A DNA stretch of 64,000 bases, taken from positions 21,846 through 85,845 of the forward strand of contig SVJK01000001.1 in NCBI GenBank assembly GCA_015069015.1. Direction: 5' to 3'. The notes under the pieces are model-generated. The model did not search any database. It was given only the letters and a program-made list of their open reading frames with translations, and was not told the origin of the DNA. The position numbers and the translations under genes were made by a program. Source of the stretch: Oscillospiraceae bacterium (GTDB taxonomy: Bacteria; Bacillota; Clostridia; UMGS1810). Positions 43,179-53,410 of the stretch are shown one piece after another; position 1 is the stretch's first letter; every line of letters begins with the position of its first letter.

Positions 43179-46100
43179 ATGTCACCAACAAGCATTAAAC
43201 TTGAAGATATATTCAAAGGCACCGAAATTCCATCGGAGCTTTCTTCACTATACATATATTCATCCGAGGCAAATTCAAATGAAAGAACAATGTCTGTAAC
43301 TCTTCTTTCGGAATCTCTCATTCCCTACAAAGTTATTGAAGATTTCAAATCATTGGTTCAATCAAAATTCAGCCTTTCAAAATTTATTCTTAAAGTAAAA
43401 TATCAGAATCTTACTTTGGATACTATAGACACCGACCTTTACTATTCAAACCTGATTTTTTATGTTAACGAACTCATCCCCGGCGTGCGCCATCTTTTTC
43501 AGGACAGCAGTGCAGATTATGAAAACGGAACATTTACAATTCACTGCAAATACGGCACTCAGATGCTTGATGCCACAAAATGCGAAGAAATGCTCAAAAG
43601 ACTTGTCAGCGCACAACTCGGATGCAATGCAGAATTTGTTTTCCTTGACGAAAAAGATGAAGAGAAAATTGAACACCTGATGGAAAAAACCCTTCAGAAA
43701 CTCCCTGAAATTAAACCTGTGACGGAAGAAAAGAAAGAAAAAGAGTCATCATCTGACGAACCGTCGGATATAATTCTTGGAAAATTTATAAAAGACGATC
43801 CTGTTCCCATATCTGAAATTTCATCTGATGAAACAGGCGACATTACCGTTAAAGGTGTTGTTATGAATCCTGATTCAAGGGAACTCAGAAATGAAAAAAT
43901 ACTTTTGACGTTTTTTATTGCCGACACAAAATCTGCCTACAGTGCAAAATGTTTTTTGACCAAAAAGCAGTTTGCTCTCATAAAAGGCAGAATGAAAGAC
44001 GGTGTATGCGTTAAAATCAAAGGTAAAGTTCAATATGACAATTTTAAAAAAGAAAATACCATAATGGTAAATCACATTATGGAAGACAAAATGCCCTCAC
44101 GCTCTGACAATGCAAGAGAAAAAAGGGTTGAACTTCATATGCACACCAAAATGAGTCAGATGGATGCTATGACGGATGCTAAAACTCTGGTCAAACAAGC
44201 CATAAAATGGGGACACAAAGCCGTTGCAATTACAGACCACGGAAATGTTCAGGCTTTCCCCGATGCAATGCACGCCGCAGAAAAAAGCGACATAAAAGTT
44301 ATCTATGGTATGGAGTGCTACCTCATAAACGACACAGCCTCAATGGTTTTCGGACAAACAGACGCAAATCTCGACTCTGAATTTGTGGTGTTTGACATTG
44401 AAACCACAGGCTTCAGCGCTGAAAATGACAGAATCATTGAAATTGGTGCAGTAAAAGTTAAAGGCAGAGAAATTCTCGACACTTTCAATGCCTTTGTAAA
44501 TCCCGAAGTTCCCATTCCTCAAAAAATTACTGAACTTACGGGAATTGATGATTCAATGGTAAAAGATGCAGATACCATTTACAAAGTTTTAGAAAGTTTC
44601 TTTGAGTTTGCAAAAGGAAGCGTTCTGGTTGCACACAATGCATCCTTTGACACATCCTTTATAAAAACCAATGCAAAAAGGCTTTCCCTTGACTATCCCT
44701 TTGCCTGCCTTGACACTCTCGGTCTTGCAAGGAGTCTTGTGAAAGACACAAAAAACCACAAACTCGACACCCTTTGCAAGCACTTTGGCGTGAGTCTGGA
44801 AAATCATCACAGAGCCTGCGATGATGCAGAGGCAACTGCGAGGATACTTCTCAAAATGTTTGAGATTTTAGATGAAAAGGGAATTACTTCCATATCATCT
44901 TTTAATTCTGCCCTTTCAGGCGACATGGATTTAAAATCCCTAAAATACTACCATTGCATTATCCTTGTGAAAGACCTTGTAGGACTGAGAAACCTTTACG
45001 AACTCACCTCACGTTCCTGTCTTGACTATTTCTACAAAAAACCGAGAATCCCAAAAAGTTTACTTCAGTCAAAAAGAGAGGGGCTCATCATAGGTTCTGC
45101 CTGCGAAGCGGGGGAACTTTACAGAGAAATTTTAAAAAGCCCCTACAATCCAGATTATGACGAACTTGAAAAAATCATAGATTTTTATGACTATCTTGAA
45201 ATTCAGCCCCTCGGCAACAATCAGTTCCTTTTGGAAAATCAGACTCTTTCTTCCGTTGAAGACCTCAAATATATCAACCGTCTGATAATTGAACTGGGCA
45301 AAAAATACGGCAAAATGACTGTTGCAACCTGCGATGTTCACTTTATGAATCCTGAAGATGAAATCTTCCGCCGTATTCTTATGGCAGGTCAGGGGTATAC
45401 CGATGCTGACAATCAGCCACCTTTGTATTTCAGAACAACAGATGAAATGCTAAATGAATTTGAATATTTAGGCGAAGACCTTGCCTATGAAGTTGTGGTT
45501 GAAAACACCAACAAAATTGCTGAAATGACAGAAAAAATAAACCCTGTCCCCCCTGACAAGGCACCGCCTGTAATTGAGGGTTCCGATGAGCTTTTAAGAC
45601 AACTTACAATTGATAAAGCAGTGAGCATATACGGTGAGAATATGCCCCAGCTTGTAAGGGACAGAATGGATGTTGAACTAAACTCCATCATCAACAATGG
45701 CTATTCCGTGCTTTATATCATTGCACAAAAACTTGTTGCAAAATCCCTTTCAGACGGATATCTCGTAGGTTCCAGAGGATCTGTCGGCTCATCCTTTGTT
45801 GCCTTTTTGTCGGGTATTACAGAGGTTAACTCTCTCCCTCCCCACTATGTATGTCCCAAATGTAAGCATAATGAATTTCTTTCAAGCGAAGAAGTGGGAA
45901 GCGGATATGACCTTCCACCTAAAAACTGTCCTGAGTGCGGCGAGGCTATGATTGCTGACGGACAGGATATTCCCTTTGAAACATTCCTCGGATTTTCCGG
46001 AAACAAAGAACCTGATATTGACCTTAACTTCTCGGGAGATTATCAGGGTGTGGCACATAAATATGTTGAAGAACTTTTCGGCACAGGCCACGTTTTCAGA

Positions 46101-47432
46101 GCAGGAACAGTTGGAACGGTTGCGGATAAAACCGCTTACGGCTATGTTAAAAAGTATTATGACGAAAGAGGTCAGTACATATCAAACGCACAAGCAGAAA
46201 GACTTGTGAGAGGATGCACGGGAGTTAAGAGAACAACAGGTCAGCACCCCGGCGGAATCATTGTTGTACCCACAGAGCGTGATGTACACGAATTTTCTCC
46301 CATTCAGCACCCTGCAGATGATGTGAAAAGTGACATCATCACTCTTCACTTTGACTACCATTCAATTGACCAGAACCTTCTTAAACTCGATATACTCGGA
46401 CACGACGATCCCACCGTTATAAGAATGCTTGAAGACCTGACGGGAGTAGACCTCACAAAGATTCCCATGGGCGATCCCGAAACAATGAGTCTTTTCTCGG
46501 ATACTCATGCCCTTGGAGTCACACCTGAAGATATTGAGTCGGAAGTAGGTACATATGCAGTTCCTGAATTTGGTACAAAGTTTGTAAGACAGATGCTTTT
46601 AGACACTAAGCCAACAACATTTTCCGAGCTTGTGAGAATTTCAGGGCTTTCCCACGGAACAGATGTTTGGCTAAACAACGCACAGGATCTTATAAAAAGC
46701 GGAACAACCACCCTTAGCAAAGCCATCTGTACCCGTGACGATATTATGATATACCTCATAAACCACGGTCTGCCCAATGATATGGCATTTAAGATTATGG
46801 AAAGTGTCCGTAAGGGAAAAGGTCTCACACCTGAAATGGAAGAACTTATGAAGGAAAACAAAATTCCCGACTGGTACATTCTTTCCTGCAAAAAGATTAA
46901 GTATATGTTCCCCAAAGCCCACGCCGTTGCATATGTTACCATGGCATATCGCATAGCCTATTGTAAAGTCCATTATCCCATGGCTTTCTATGCCACCTAT
47001 TTTTCTGTCAGAGCAGATGACTTTGACTACACCCTTATGGGCGGAGGAAAAGCGGCACTACTTGAGAACAAGCGTGCAATTGAAGCAAAGGGAAATGAAA
47101 TGAGCGATAAGGAGAAAAACGTCGTCACCATTATGGAAGTGTGCAATGAAATGTATGCTCGAGGCATAAAGTTTTTGCCGATTGACCTTTATAAATCACA
47201 CTCCTTTAAATTTATTCCCACAGACGAAGGTCTCCTCCCACCCCTTAATGCTCTTCCAAACCTTGGAACAAATGCCGCAAAGGCAATAGAAGCGGCAAGG
47301 CAGGAAGAAGTTTTTGCCTCAATTGAAGATTTGCAGCAACGCTCAAAGGTTACAAAAACCGTAATTGAAGTGCTGAAAAATTCCGGGGTTTTGAACGGAC
47401 TTCAGGAGAGCAGTCAGATAGTATTTTTCTAA
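43179..47432 (+). CDS. polC: DNA polymerase III PolC-type alpha subunit
   Basis: A 1417-residue PolC, the Firmicutes replicative polymerase. From N to C: a divergent N-terminal region, an OB fold (about 225-305), a first PHP part (VELHMHTKMSQMDAMT, AITDHGN, about 317-360), a DEDDh proofreading exonuclease (FVVFDIETTGFSAENDRIIE at about 404; VAHNASFDTSFI; HRACDDAEATARI), a second PHP part, a zinc finger (CPKCKHNEF, CPECGEA), the polymerase core with EPDIDLNFSG at about 943 (catalytic Asps), GTVADKTAYG and a C-terminal finger/thumb. Ten bases after ispG, GAGGTTAAG site. Complete. Confidence 0.95.
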   Translation: MSPTSIKLEDIFKGTEIPSELSSLYIYSSEANSNERTMSVTLLSESLIPYKVIEDFKSLVQSKFSLSKFILKVKYQNLTLDTIDTDLYYSNLIFYVNELIPGVRHLFQDSSADYENGTFTIHCKYGTQMLDATKCEEMLKRLVSAQLGCNAEFVFLDEKDEEKIEHLMEKTLQKLPEIKPVTEEKKEKESSSDEPSDIILGKFIKDDPVPISEISSDETGDITVKGVVMNPDSRELRNEKILLTFFIADTKSAYSAKCFLTKKQFALIKGRMKDGVCVKIKGKVQYDNFKKENTIMVNHIMEDKMPSRSDNAREKRVELHMHTKMSQMDAMTDAKTLVKQAIKWGHKAVAITDHGNVQAFPDAMHAAEKSDIKVIYGMECYLINDTASMVFGQTDANLDSEFVVFDIETTGFSAENDRIIEIGAVKVKGREILDTFNAFVNPEVPIPQKITELTGIDDSMVKDADTIYKVLESFFEFAKGSVLVAHNASFDTSFIKTNAKRLSLDYPFACLDTLGLARSLVKDTKNHKLDTLCKHFGVSLENHHRACDDAEATARILLKMFEILDEKGITSISSFNSALSGDMDLKSLKYYHCIILVKDLVGLRNLYELTSRSCLDYFYKKPRIPKSLLQSKREGLIIGSACEAGELYREILKSPYNPDYDELEKIIDFYDYLEIQPLGNNQFLLENQTLSSVEDLKYINRLIIELGKKYGKMTVATCDVHFMNPEDEIFRRILMAGQGYTDADNQPPLYFRTTDEMLNEFEYLGEDLAYEVVVENTNKIAEMTEKINPVPPDKAPPVIEGSDELLRQLTIDKAVSIYGENMPQLVRDRMDVELNSIINNGYSVLYIIAQKLVAKSLSDGYLVGSRGSVGSSFVAFLSGITEVNSLPPHYVCPKCKHNEFLSSEEVGSGYDLPPKNCPECGEAMIADGQDIPFETFLGFSGNKEPDIDLNFSGDYQGVAHKYVEELFGTGHVFRAGTVGTVADKTAYGYVKKYYDERGQYISNAQAERLVRGCTGVKRTTGQHPGGIIVVPTERDVHEFSPIQHPADDVKSDIITLHFDYHSIDQNLLKLDILGHDDPTVIRMLEDLTGVDLTKIPMGDPETMSLFSDTHALGVTPEDIESEVGTYAVPEFGTKFVRQMLLDTKPTTFSELVRISGLSHGTDVWLNNAQDLIKSGTTTLSKAICTRDDIMIYLINHGLPNDMAFKIMESVRKGKGLTPEMEELMKENKIPDWYILSCKKIKYMFPKAHAVAYVTMAYRIAYCKVHYPMAFYATYFSVRADDFDYTLMGGGKAALLENKRAIEAKGNEMSDKEKNVVTIMEVCNEMYARGIKFLPIDLYKSHSFKFIPTDEGLLPPLNALPNLGTNAAKAIEAARQEEVFASIEDLQQRSKVTKTVIEVLKNSGVLNGLQESSQIVFF

Positions 47433-47442
47433 TTATAAAGAC

Positions 47443-47486
47443 AAATGGGTGTGTAAAAATTCGCAAGAATTTTTACACACCCATTT
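47443..47486. terminator. Bidirectional terminator after polC
   Basis: Perfect 19-bp stem AAATGGGTGTGTAAAAATT with complement, CGCAAG loop. Between the polC stop and the convergent SGNH gene stop at 47488. Confidence 0.85.
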
Positions 47487-47487
47487 A

Positions 47488-48255
47488 TTATTTATACAAT
47501 TTAAGTATATTCAAAAGCCAGTTTCGGGCATAGATAAATTGTCCTTCTTTTGTGAGATGAGTGCCATCCTCTTCTAAGATTACACCTTTATCCATATCTT
47601 TCATATGAAGCGCCACATCATTTAATAAAACTCCGGCCCTCTCTGATTCTTCCCTCACAATCTCGCTCATAACATCTTTCATTTTCTGAAATCTTCCATC
47701 AAACAAAAGATTGTTTGTTTTGCAAATTATCTCCTCATTTAAAGGAGGTAGGGTTGATATCATAACTTTATCGGTTTTTTCTTTTGAAATGCGAAGAATT
47801 TCCCGAATATTTCTACGATATTCATCAGGACTCACAATGGATAACCCGCCTGTTATCAGCCCTGAATCGTTTGTGCCTATCATAATTGATATGATTTCGG
47901 CATCTGACTTTTTGATATTTTCTTTCAGGAAACGCAGCATATCCACAGATGTAGCACCTGAAATTGCACCATTGGTTGCCTCAAAATCTGCGGCATAGGT
48001 TGTTATGCCTCTATAGCTCGTTCTCTCCGCAGTTATTGAATCCCCAATATATAGAATCCTTTTGCCGTGAAGGGGTGACAAGTCAATTTCTTTTTTTAAA
48101 ATGTCAGCCTTTTCCTTTTGCCAGTTTTTACATTCTTCAATAAATTTGTCAACATCTTCTTTGGATGCTTGCATCTTTTTCTCATTATAGAAATCCTCTG
48201 TCTGAAATGAAAAAACCATATCCTGAAGATTAAATCTGATAAAAAATTCGTTCAT
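47488..48255 (-). CDS. SGNH/GDSL-family esterase
   Basis: A 255-residue hydrolase with ILYIGDSITAERTSYRG (block I Ser), TNGAISGATSVDM (block II Gly), IMIGTNDSG (block III Asn) and EDGTHLTKEG (Asp-x-x-His). No signal peptide, so it acts inside the cell, probably removing acetyl or other ester groups from imported sugars. ATG 48255 follows AGGAGAA; a longer frame has no site. Last gene of the importer/GH88 operon. Substrate unknown. Confidence 0.82.
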   Translation of the reverse strand: MNEFFIRFNLQDMVFSFQTEDFYNEKKMQASKEDVDKFIEECKNWQKEKADILKKEIDLSPLHGKRILYIGDSITAERTSYRGITTYAADFEATNGAISGATSVDMLRFLKENIKKSDAEIISIMIGTNDSGLITGGLSIVSPDEYRRNIREILRISKEKTDKVMISTLPPLNEEIICKTNNLLFDGRFQKMKDVMSEIVREESERAGVLLNDVALHMKDMDKGVILEEDGTHLTKEGQFIYARNWLLNILKLYK

Positions 48256-48313
48256 AAAAATTCTCCTGCTAATAATATAAAAGTATTTCGATTTTTTACA
48301 TCTCCGATAGAGC

Positions 48314-49306
48314 TTATCTTTCTTCTCTGAAGTAAGACAGTCCAAGATGCTGAGGAGGCTGTGTTTCTCTTTTCCTTCTTACGCTTGTAAGAATTAAAAC
48401 AAGGATTGTTACTGCATAGGGGAGCATTTCAAAAATCTTAATAAGACTTATGGAAATACCGGGAATGTAGTATGGAATAACATAGAGTGCACCAAAAAGA
48501 ATTGAACCTAAAATTGCAACTGCAGGCTTCCATACGGAGAAAATAACAAGAGCAATTGCAAGCCATCCTCTGTCGCCAAAGGCATCGTTTGACCATACGC
48601 CGTTAGCATAGTCCATAACATAGTAGAGTCCACCAAGGCCTGCGACAGCACTACCTATACAAGTTGAAATATATTTATATCTTGAAACATTAATACCTGC
48701 CGCATCTGCCGTTGCGGGATTTTCTCCCACTGCACGAAGATTGAGCCCGACTCTTGTACGATTCAGTACAAAAGAAGCGATAAGGGCAATTATAACTGCA
48801 AGATATGCTAAAAATCCATAGGATAGAAACATTTTTTCAAAGCTATTTATGTTCTCTCCAAGAGGAAGTGTTGTTTTGAAAAATTTTGTTGTTTCGTTAA
48901 GAGAGATGGAAGGAACATCACTTTTAACAATGTTTATGAGAGAACCACCAAAAAAGTTACCGATACCAATGCCAAAGGTGGTGAGAGCAAGACCTGTTAC
49001 ATTCTGATTTGCTCTTAAGGTAACTGTGAGAAAACAGTATATAAGCCCCATAAACATTGATCCAAGGATACAACATAAAAGCGGAATCCCTATGATTAAA
49101 AATGGGTTGGGCTCATTACCATTCAAACTCAGTTCATAAAGGAAGGAGCCTGCGACACCGCTTATGGCACCAACATACATTATTCCCGGAATTCCAAGAT
49201 TGAGATTTCCGGATTTTTCGGTGAGGATTTCGCCTGTTGAGCCGAAAAGAAGAGGAATTCCCTGTGCTACTGCACGCTGAAAAATTGCTGCTATTGTGGC
49301 GATCAT
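48314..49306 (-). CDS. ABC transporter permease, BMP/nucleoside type (NupQ-like)
   Basis: A 330-residue permease of the BPD_transp_2 family: GIPLLFGSTGEILTEKSGNLNLGIPGIMYVGA and GVNLRAVGENPATADAAGIN (written here as GLNLRAVGENPATADAAGIN, the family motif). Eight or more membrane helices. It pairs with the permease upstream to form the channel. The ATG overlaps that gene stop (ATGA). Homologues: YufQ/NupQ, RnsD-like guanosine or nucleoside importers. Confidence 0.88.
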   Translation of the reverse strand: MIATIAAIFQRAVAQGIPLLFGSTGEILTEKSGNLNLGIPGIMYVGAISGVAGSFLYELSLNGNEPNPFLIIGIPLLCCILGSMFMGLIYCFLTVTLRANQNVTGLALTTFGIGIGNFFGGSLINIVKSDVPSISLNETTKFFKTTLPLGENINSFEKMFLSYGFLAYLAVIIALIASFVLNRTRVGLNLRAVGENPATADAAGINVSRYKYISTCIGSAVAGLGGLYYVMDYANGVWSNDAFGDRGWLAIALVIFSVWKPAVAILGSILFGALYVIPYYIPGISISLIKIFEMLPYAVTILVLILTSVRRKRETQPPQHLGLSYFREER

Positions 49307-50403
49307 TTGTTTTCCCCTCCCTCTGTTTTCACTCTCTTGATTGTGTAGTTAATAAAGAATTCACAACCAATTATAAAGAATATTATTATACCGGTTATAA
49401 TGTCTGAAAAAGAGTCATTCAATCTGAATCTTTCTGATATCTGTGACGCACCCCGGTCGAGAAATACTATAAGGAATGATGTGAGAATCATTATTATAGG
49501 ATTGAATTTTGCAAGCCATGAAACCATTATGGCAGTAAAACCTCTGCCACCGGCAGTGTCGGATTTTATGGAATGGTCTGTTCCTGCAACAAGGAGAAAG
49601 CCTGCAATACCACAGATTGCTCCCGAGAGAATCATTGTTCTGTTAATAACTTTTTTTACATTTACTCCGATATAGCGAGCAGTGTTTTCACTTTCACCCA
49701 CAACGGATATTTCATAGCCCTGCTTGCTGTATTTAAGATATATATACATAAATATGGTGATAGCAAGCACCACCAAAATGTTTATCAAATAATCATTTCC
49801 CATAAGTGAAGGCAACATTCCCTTTTCCAAAATTCTTGGAGTACCTGAGCCTTTTGGCACTGACCATTCAAGGGAATAGTATGCTACAATCTGAGTTGCA
49901 ATGTAGTTCATCATAAGGGTGAAAAGTGTTTCGTTTGAATTCCATATTGATTTAAATATTGCAGGGATAAGCCCCCAGATTGCACCTGCAATAATACTGG
50001 TTAAAACCATTACGGGAATGAGAACAGATGTAGGAAGCTTCTCTCCGAATACGATTACACAAAATGCAGTTGCAAATCCACCCATAAGCACCTGGCCTTC
50101 TGCACCAATATTCCAGAATTTCATCTTAAATGCAGGTGTTACAGCAAGAGCAACACATAGGAGCATTGCTGTGTTTTGAAGTACAAACCACACTCTTCGA
50201 GGAGTCATAAATGCACCTTCAAACATTGTAACATATACCTCTATGGGGTTGAGATCTGTGAGGGCAATCGTTATCACACCACATACTACCAAAGCTACAA
50301 GGATAGCGATAACTCTGATAAGGTAGGACTGCCACCAGGGAATGACATCTCTTTTGGCAATATGATAGTTTGAAAGATTAAGGATGCTTTTAATATTATT
50401 CAT
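49303..50403 (-). CDS. ABC transporter permease, BMP/nucleoside type (NupP-like)
   Basis: A 366-residue permease with about ten helices: LQNTAMLLCVALAVTPAFKMKFWNIGAEGQ and YEISVVGESENTARYIGVN, the paired motif to the other permease. ATG 50403 is nine bases after AGGAGG and overlaps the ATPase gene end by eight bases. Homologues: YufP/NupP. Part of one importer with the ATPase and lipoproteins. Confidence 0.88.
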   Translation of the reverse strand: MNNIKSILNLSNYHIAKRDVIPWWQSYLIRVIAILVALVVCGVITIALTDLNPIEVYVTMFEGAFMTPRRVWFVLQNTAMLLCVALAVTPAFKMKFWNIGAEGQVLMGGFATAFCVIVFGEKLPTSVLIPVMVLTSIIAGAIWGLIPAIFKSIWNSNETLFTLMMNYIATQIVAYYSLEWSVPKGSGTPRILEKGMLPSLMGNDYLINILVVLAITIFMYIYLKYSKQGYEISVVGESENTARYIGVNVKKVINRTMILSGAICGIAGFLLVAGTDHSIKSDTAGGRGFTAIMVSWLAKFNPIIMILTSFLIVFLDRGASQISERFRLNDSFSDIITGIIIFFIIGCEFFINYTIKRVKTEGGENK

Positions 50404-51943
50404 CTTCATTTTCCTCCTTTTTATCATCGCCAGATTTTGTCATTAAAAGTCCGATTTCTTCTTTTGTGGTATCTCTTGCATCCACAATTCCTGTAATTTT
50501 TCCGCCACCAATTACTAAAATGCGGTCGCAAAGCTCCAAAAGTACATCAAGGTCTTCACCAACAAATATTACAGCTACTCCTTTTTTCTTCTGTTCATTT
50601 AAAAGATCATATATGGTATAGGATGAATTGATATCAAGACCTCTCACCGGATATGCCGCCATAAGTACTGTCGGAGAAGCCGCAATTTCTCTTCCAACCA
50701 ATACCTTTTGAACATTACCGCCGGAGAGTCTTCTTACCGGTGTTGAAAGACCCGGAGTTACAACTCTTAAATTCTTGATGATTTTATCTGCGAGCTCCCT
50801 GGGACCCTTTCTTTCAAGAAATGCTCCCTTTCCTCTGCGGTAGCTTCTTAGCATCATATTGTCAACAATATCCATATTGCCCACAAGACCCATGCCTAAG
50901 CGGTCTTCGGGAACAAAGGAAAGTCTAACGCCCATTTCGCGAATCTGCAGAGGAGTTTTTCCAACAAGGCTTTCAGTTTCACCGGTCTTGGGGTTATCAT
51001 ATATTATTTCGCCCACACTGATTTGCTGAAGGCCTGAAATTGCCTCTAAAAGCTCTCTTTGTCCGCTCCCTGCAATACCGGCAATACCAAGAATTTCACC
51101 TGAACAGGCTGTGAAGGAAACAGAATCCAGAACCTTGTTTCCCTCTCTGTCCATGCATGTGAGATTTTTAACCTCAAGGCGGCGTGCTGTGTTTTCGGGC
51201 TCTTTTCTTTCAATGTTGAGCTCAACCTTTTTGCCAACCATAAGCTCTGTGAGCTCTGTCTCGGTTGTGTTTGCAGTTTCAACCGTTCCAACATACTCTC
51301 CCTTTCGAAGAACCGAAACACGGTTTGAAATTTCAAGAACTTCATGAAGCTTGTGGGTAATGATTATGATTGCTTTTCCGTCATCTCTCATCTTTTTAAG
51401 AATTCTGAAAAGCTTTTTGGTTTCCTGGGGAGTGAGCACTGCAGTGGGCTCGTCCAGAATCAAAATGTCAGCTCCGCGGAAAAGCACCTTTATGATTTCA
51501 ACTGTCTGCTTTTCAGATACAGACATTTCGTATATCTTCTTTTTAGGGTCAATTTCAAATCCGTATTGTTTATCAATTTCTTCAATACGAGAAATGTATT
51601 CCTTCATATTGAATCTCTTTTTGTCTTCTATTCCAAGGACAATATTTTGCGCAGCGGAAAAAACATCAATAAGCTTAAAATGTTGATGAATCATTCCGAT
51701 TTTATAGCCAAAAGCATCCTTTGGTGAATGAATTGTCGCCTTTTCTCCGTCTATAAATATTTCTCCTTCATCAGGAAAATATATGCCGGAAATCATGTTC
51801 ATAAGCGTAGTCTTACCACTTCCGTTTTCGCCAAGAATTGCAAGAACTTCACCACGCTTCACACTCAGGGAAACATTCTTATTGGCAACCACAGAGCCAA
51901 AATATTTACTTATGTTTTTCAGTTCTATTGCCGTTGAGCTCAT
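50396..51943 (-). CDS. ABC transporter ATPase with two nucleotide-binding domains (NupO-like)
   Basis: A 515-residue double ATPase. First half: Walker A GENGSGKTT (about 38-46), Walker B ADILILDEPTAVL, with the weak signature MSVSEKQTVEI normal in this group. Second half: degenerate Walker A GIAGSGQRELLEA, signature RLSGGNVQKVLVGREIA and degenerate Walker B VLMAAYPVRGLDI. The layout is that of NupO/YufO and RbsA-type proteins. An acidic tail (KKEENEDE) ends it. Energises import by the two permeases. Confidence 0.92.
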   Translation of the reverse strand: MSSTAIELKNISKYFGSVVANKNVSLSVKRGEVLAILGENGSGKTTLMNMISGIYFPDEGEIFIDGEKATIHSPKDAFGYKIGMIHQHFKLIDVFSAAQNIVLGIEDKKRFNMKEYISRIEEIDKQYGFEIDPKKKIYEMSVSEKQTVEIIKVLFRGADILILDEPTAVLTPQETKKLFRILKKMRDDGKAIIIITHKLHEVLEISNRVSVLRKGEYVGTVETANTTETELTELMVGKKVELNIERKEPENTARRLEVKNLTCMDREGNKVLDSVSFTACSGEILGIAGIAGSGQRELLEAISGLQQISVGEIIYDNPKTGETESLVGKTPLQIREMGVRLSFVPEDRLGMGLVGNMDIVDNMMLRSYRRGKGAFLERKGPRELADKIIKNLRVVTPGLSTPVRRLSGGNVQKVLVGREIAASPTVLMAAYPVRGLDINSSYTIYDLLNEQKKKGVAVIFVGEDLDVLLELCDRILVIGGGKITGIVDARDTTKEEIGLLMTKSGDDKKEENEDE

Positions 51944-52065
51944 AAATCTACCTCCTGAAAGTTTTTGTCAACATAAAAAAACCGTCAAAATTTGATAGTT
52001 TTCTTATGTTAACAAAGCAAAATATAGGCGGAGCAAAATTTACTCCGCCTATATAATTTTATAAA

Positions 52066-53256
52066 TTAAAATTCTTTGTTTATAAGATTGATGCCATCAA
52101 TTTCTATATTGAAGTATGGTGCACTGCGGTATTCGGATTCGTGGAAGTATCCGTCAGAAATCGCTTCTGTATCGCCTTTGAATTCAGCATCTGTATCTAC
52201 ATCTGCCATATAAGAATCAAGGTTTTTGCCACCAACTGTAAATGTGCTTGCATCAAATACATTGATAGTTCCGGCAATAAGTCCGGCTTTAACTTCTTCA
52301 ATTTTTTCAACGGTTCCGGGAGCTGCAACTTTTTCGTTTACATCTGTAAGTTTTACAGATCCTTCCTTGATTCCGCCACACCAGTCATCGGGAATTTCTT
52401 CGCCTGCCTGAGCTGCTTTGATTGCAAATTCATAGTAAGGTGTCCAGTCAATTCTGGAAGAAACGATGAATGTGTCGGGGCAAGCATCTTTTGTGCTTCC
52501 GTTGTAGGAAACATTGGGAACGTCTGCATTTTCACAAGCTGTGGGAGCACCCATGGAATCAGCGTGCTGGCTGATGAGAACACATTTTGAATCAATAAGA
52601 TTTGTTGCTGCTTCTTTTTCTTTAGCTTCGTCATACCAGCTTCCTGTGAACTGTACATCCATTGTAGCTGTGGGACAAACTGAACGTGCGCCAAGGAAGA
52701 AAGATGTATAACCTGACATTACTTCAGCATATGTATATGCACCTACATAACCGATTTTCGCCTGATCTGCTGTGATTTTTCCTGATTCAATCATTTCATT
52801 AAGCTTCATTCCTGCTGCAACACCTGCAAGGTATCTGCCTTCATAAATTGAAGCAAATGCATTGTGGAAGTTAGGTGTATCTTCTGTGTGAGCTGTTGTA
52901 CCTGTTGAGTGACAGAACTCAACATCAGGGAATTCCTTTGCGGCTTTAAGAATGAACGGCTCGTGACCGAAGCTGTTTGCAAAAATGATGTCACATCCCT
53001 GGTCAGCAAGGTCTGCTGCTGCTTCGTAACATTCGTTACCTTCGGGAATGTTTGTTTTGAAGACTACCTGGCTATCTGAAAGTCCGAGAATTTTCTGAAC
53101 TTCCTTTGCAGCGTCCATAAAGTTTTTGTCATAGGTTGAGTTTTCATCGTGAAGGAAAATGAAACCCACCTTGAAATCTTCGTCTCCACTGTCTGAACAT
53201 GATACAAAAGAAAGTACCATTACAAAAACGAGGAGCATTGCCAATAATTTTTTCAT
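52066..53256 (-). CDS. BMP-family substrate-binding lipoprotein
   Basis: A 396-residue lipoprotein: signal peptide with lipobox LSFVSC (lipid-modified Cys20), then a basic-membrane-protein domain (KVGFIFLHDENSTYDKNFMD, GCDIIFANSFGHEPFI, FHNAFASIYEGRYLAGVAAG, VGAYTYAEVMSGYTSF). BMP (PnrA-like) proteins capture nucleosides or related ligands for an ABC importer. ATG 53256 follows CGGAGGTT. It is closely similar to the next gene, an apparent tandem duplication. Sits directly upstream of the ATPase. Confidence 0.9.
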   Translation of the reverse strand: MKKLLAMLLVFVMVLSFVSCSDSGDEDFKVGFIFLHDENSTYDKNFMDAAKEVQKILGLSDSQVVFKTNIPEGNECYEAAADLADQGCDIIFANSFGHEPFILKAAKEFPDVEFCHSTGTTAHTEDTPNFHNAFASIYEGRYLAGVAAGMKLNEMIESGKITADQAKIGYVGAYTYAEVMSGYTSFFLGARSVCPTATMDVQFTGSWYDEAKEKEAATNLIDSKCVLISQHADSMGAPTACENADVPNVSYNGSTKDACPDTFIVSSRIDWTPYYEFAIKAAQAGEEIPDDWCGGIKEGSVKLTDVNEKVAAPGTVEKIEEVKAGLIAGTINVFDASTFTVGGKNLDSYMADVDTDAEFKGDTEAISDGYFHESEYRSAPYFNIEIDGINLINKEF

Positions 53257-53410
53257 TGTTTTAACCTCCGTTAAAAATTTTGTTGCCACACATGGCAAAA
53301 TCTATATATATTCTATATCATTTCCCACATAATTACAATTAGGAAAAATGACAAAAATACACATTTATTTCAATGCATATTGCACCAAGATACGTTAAGC
53401 CTTATACAAA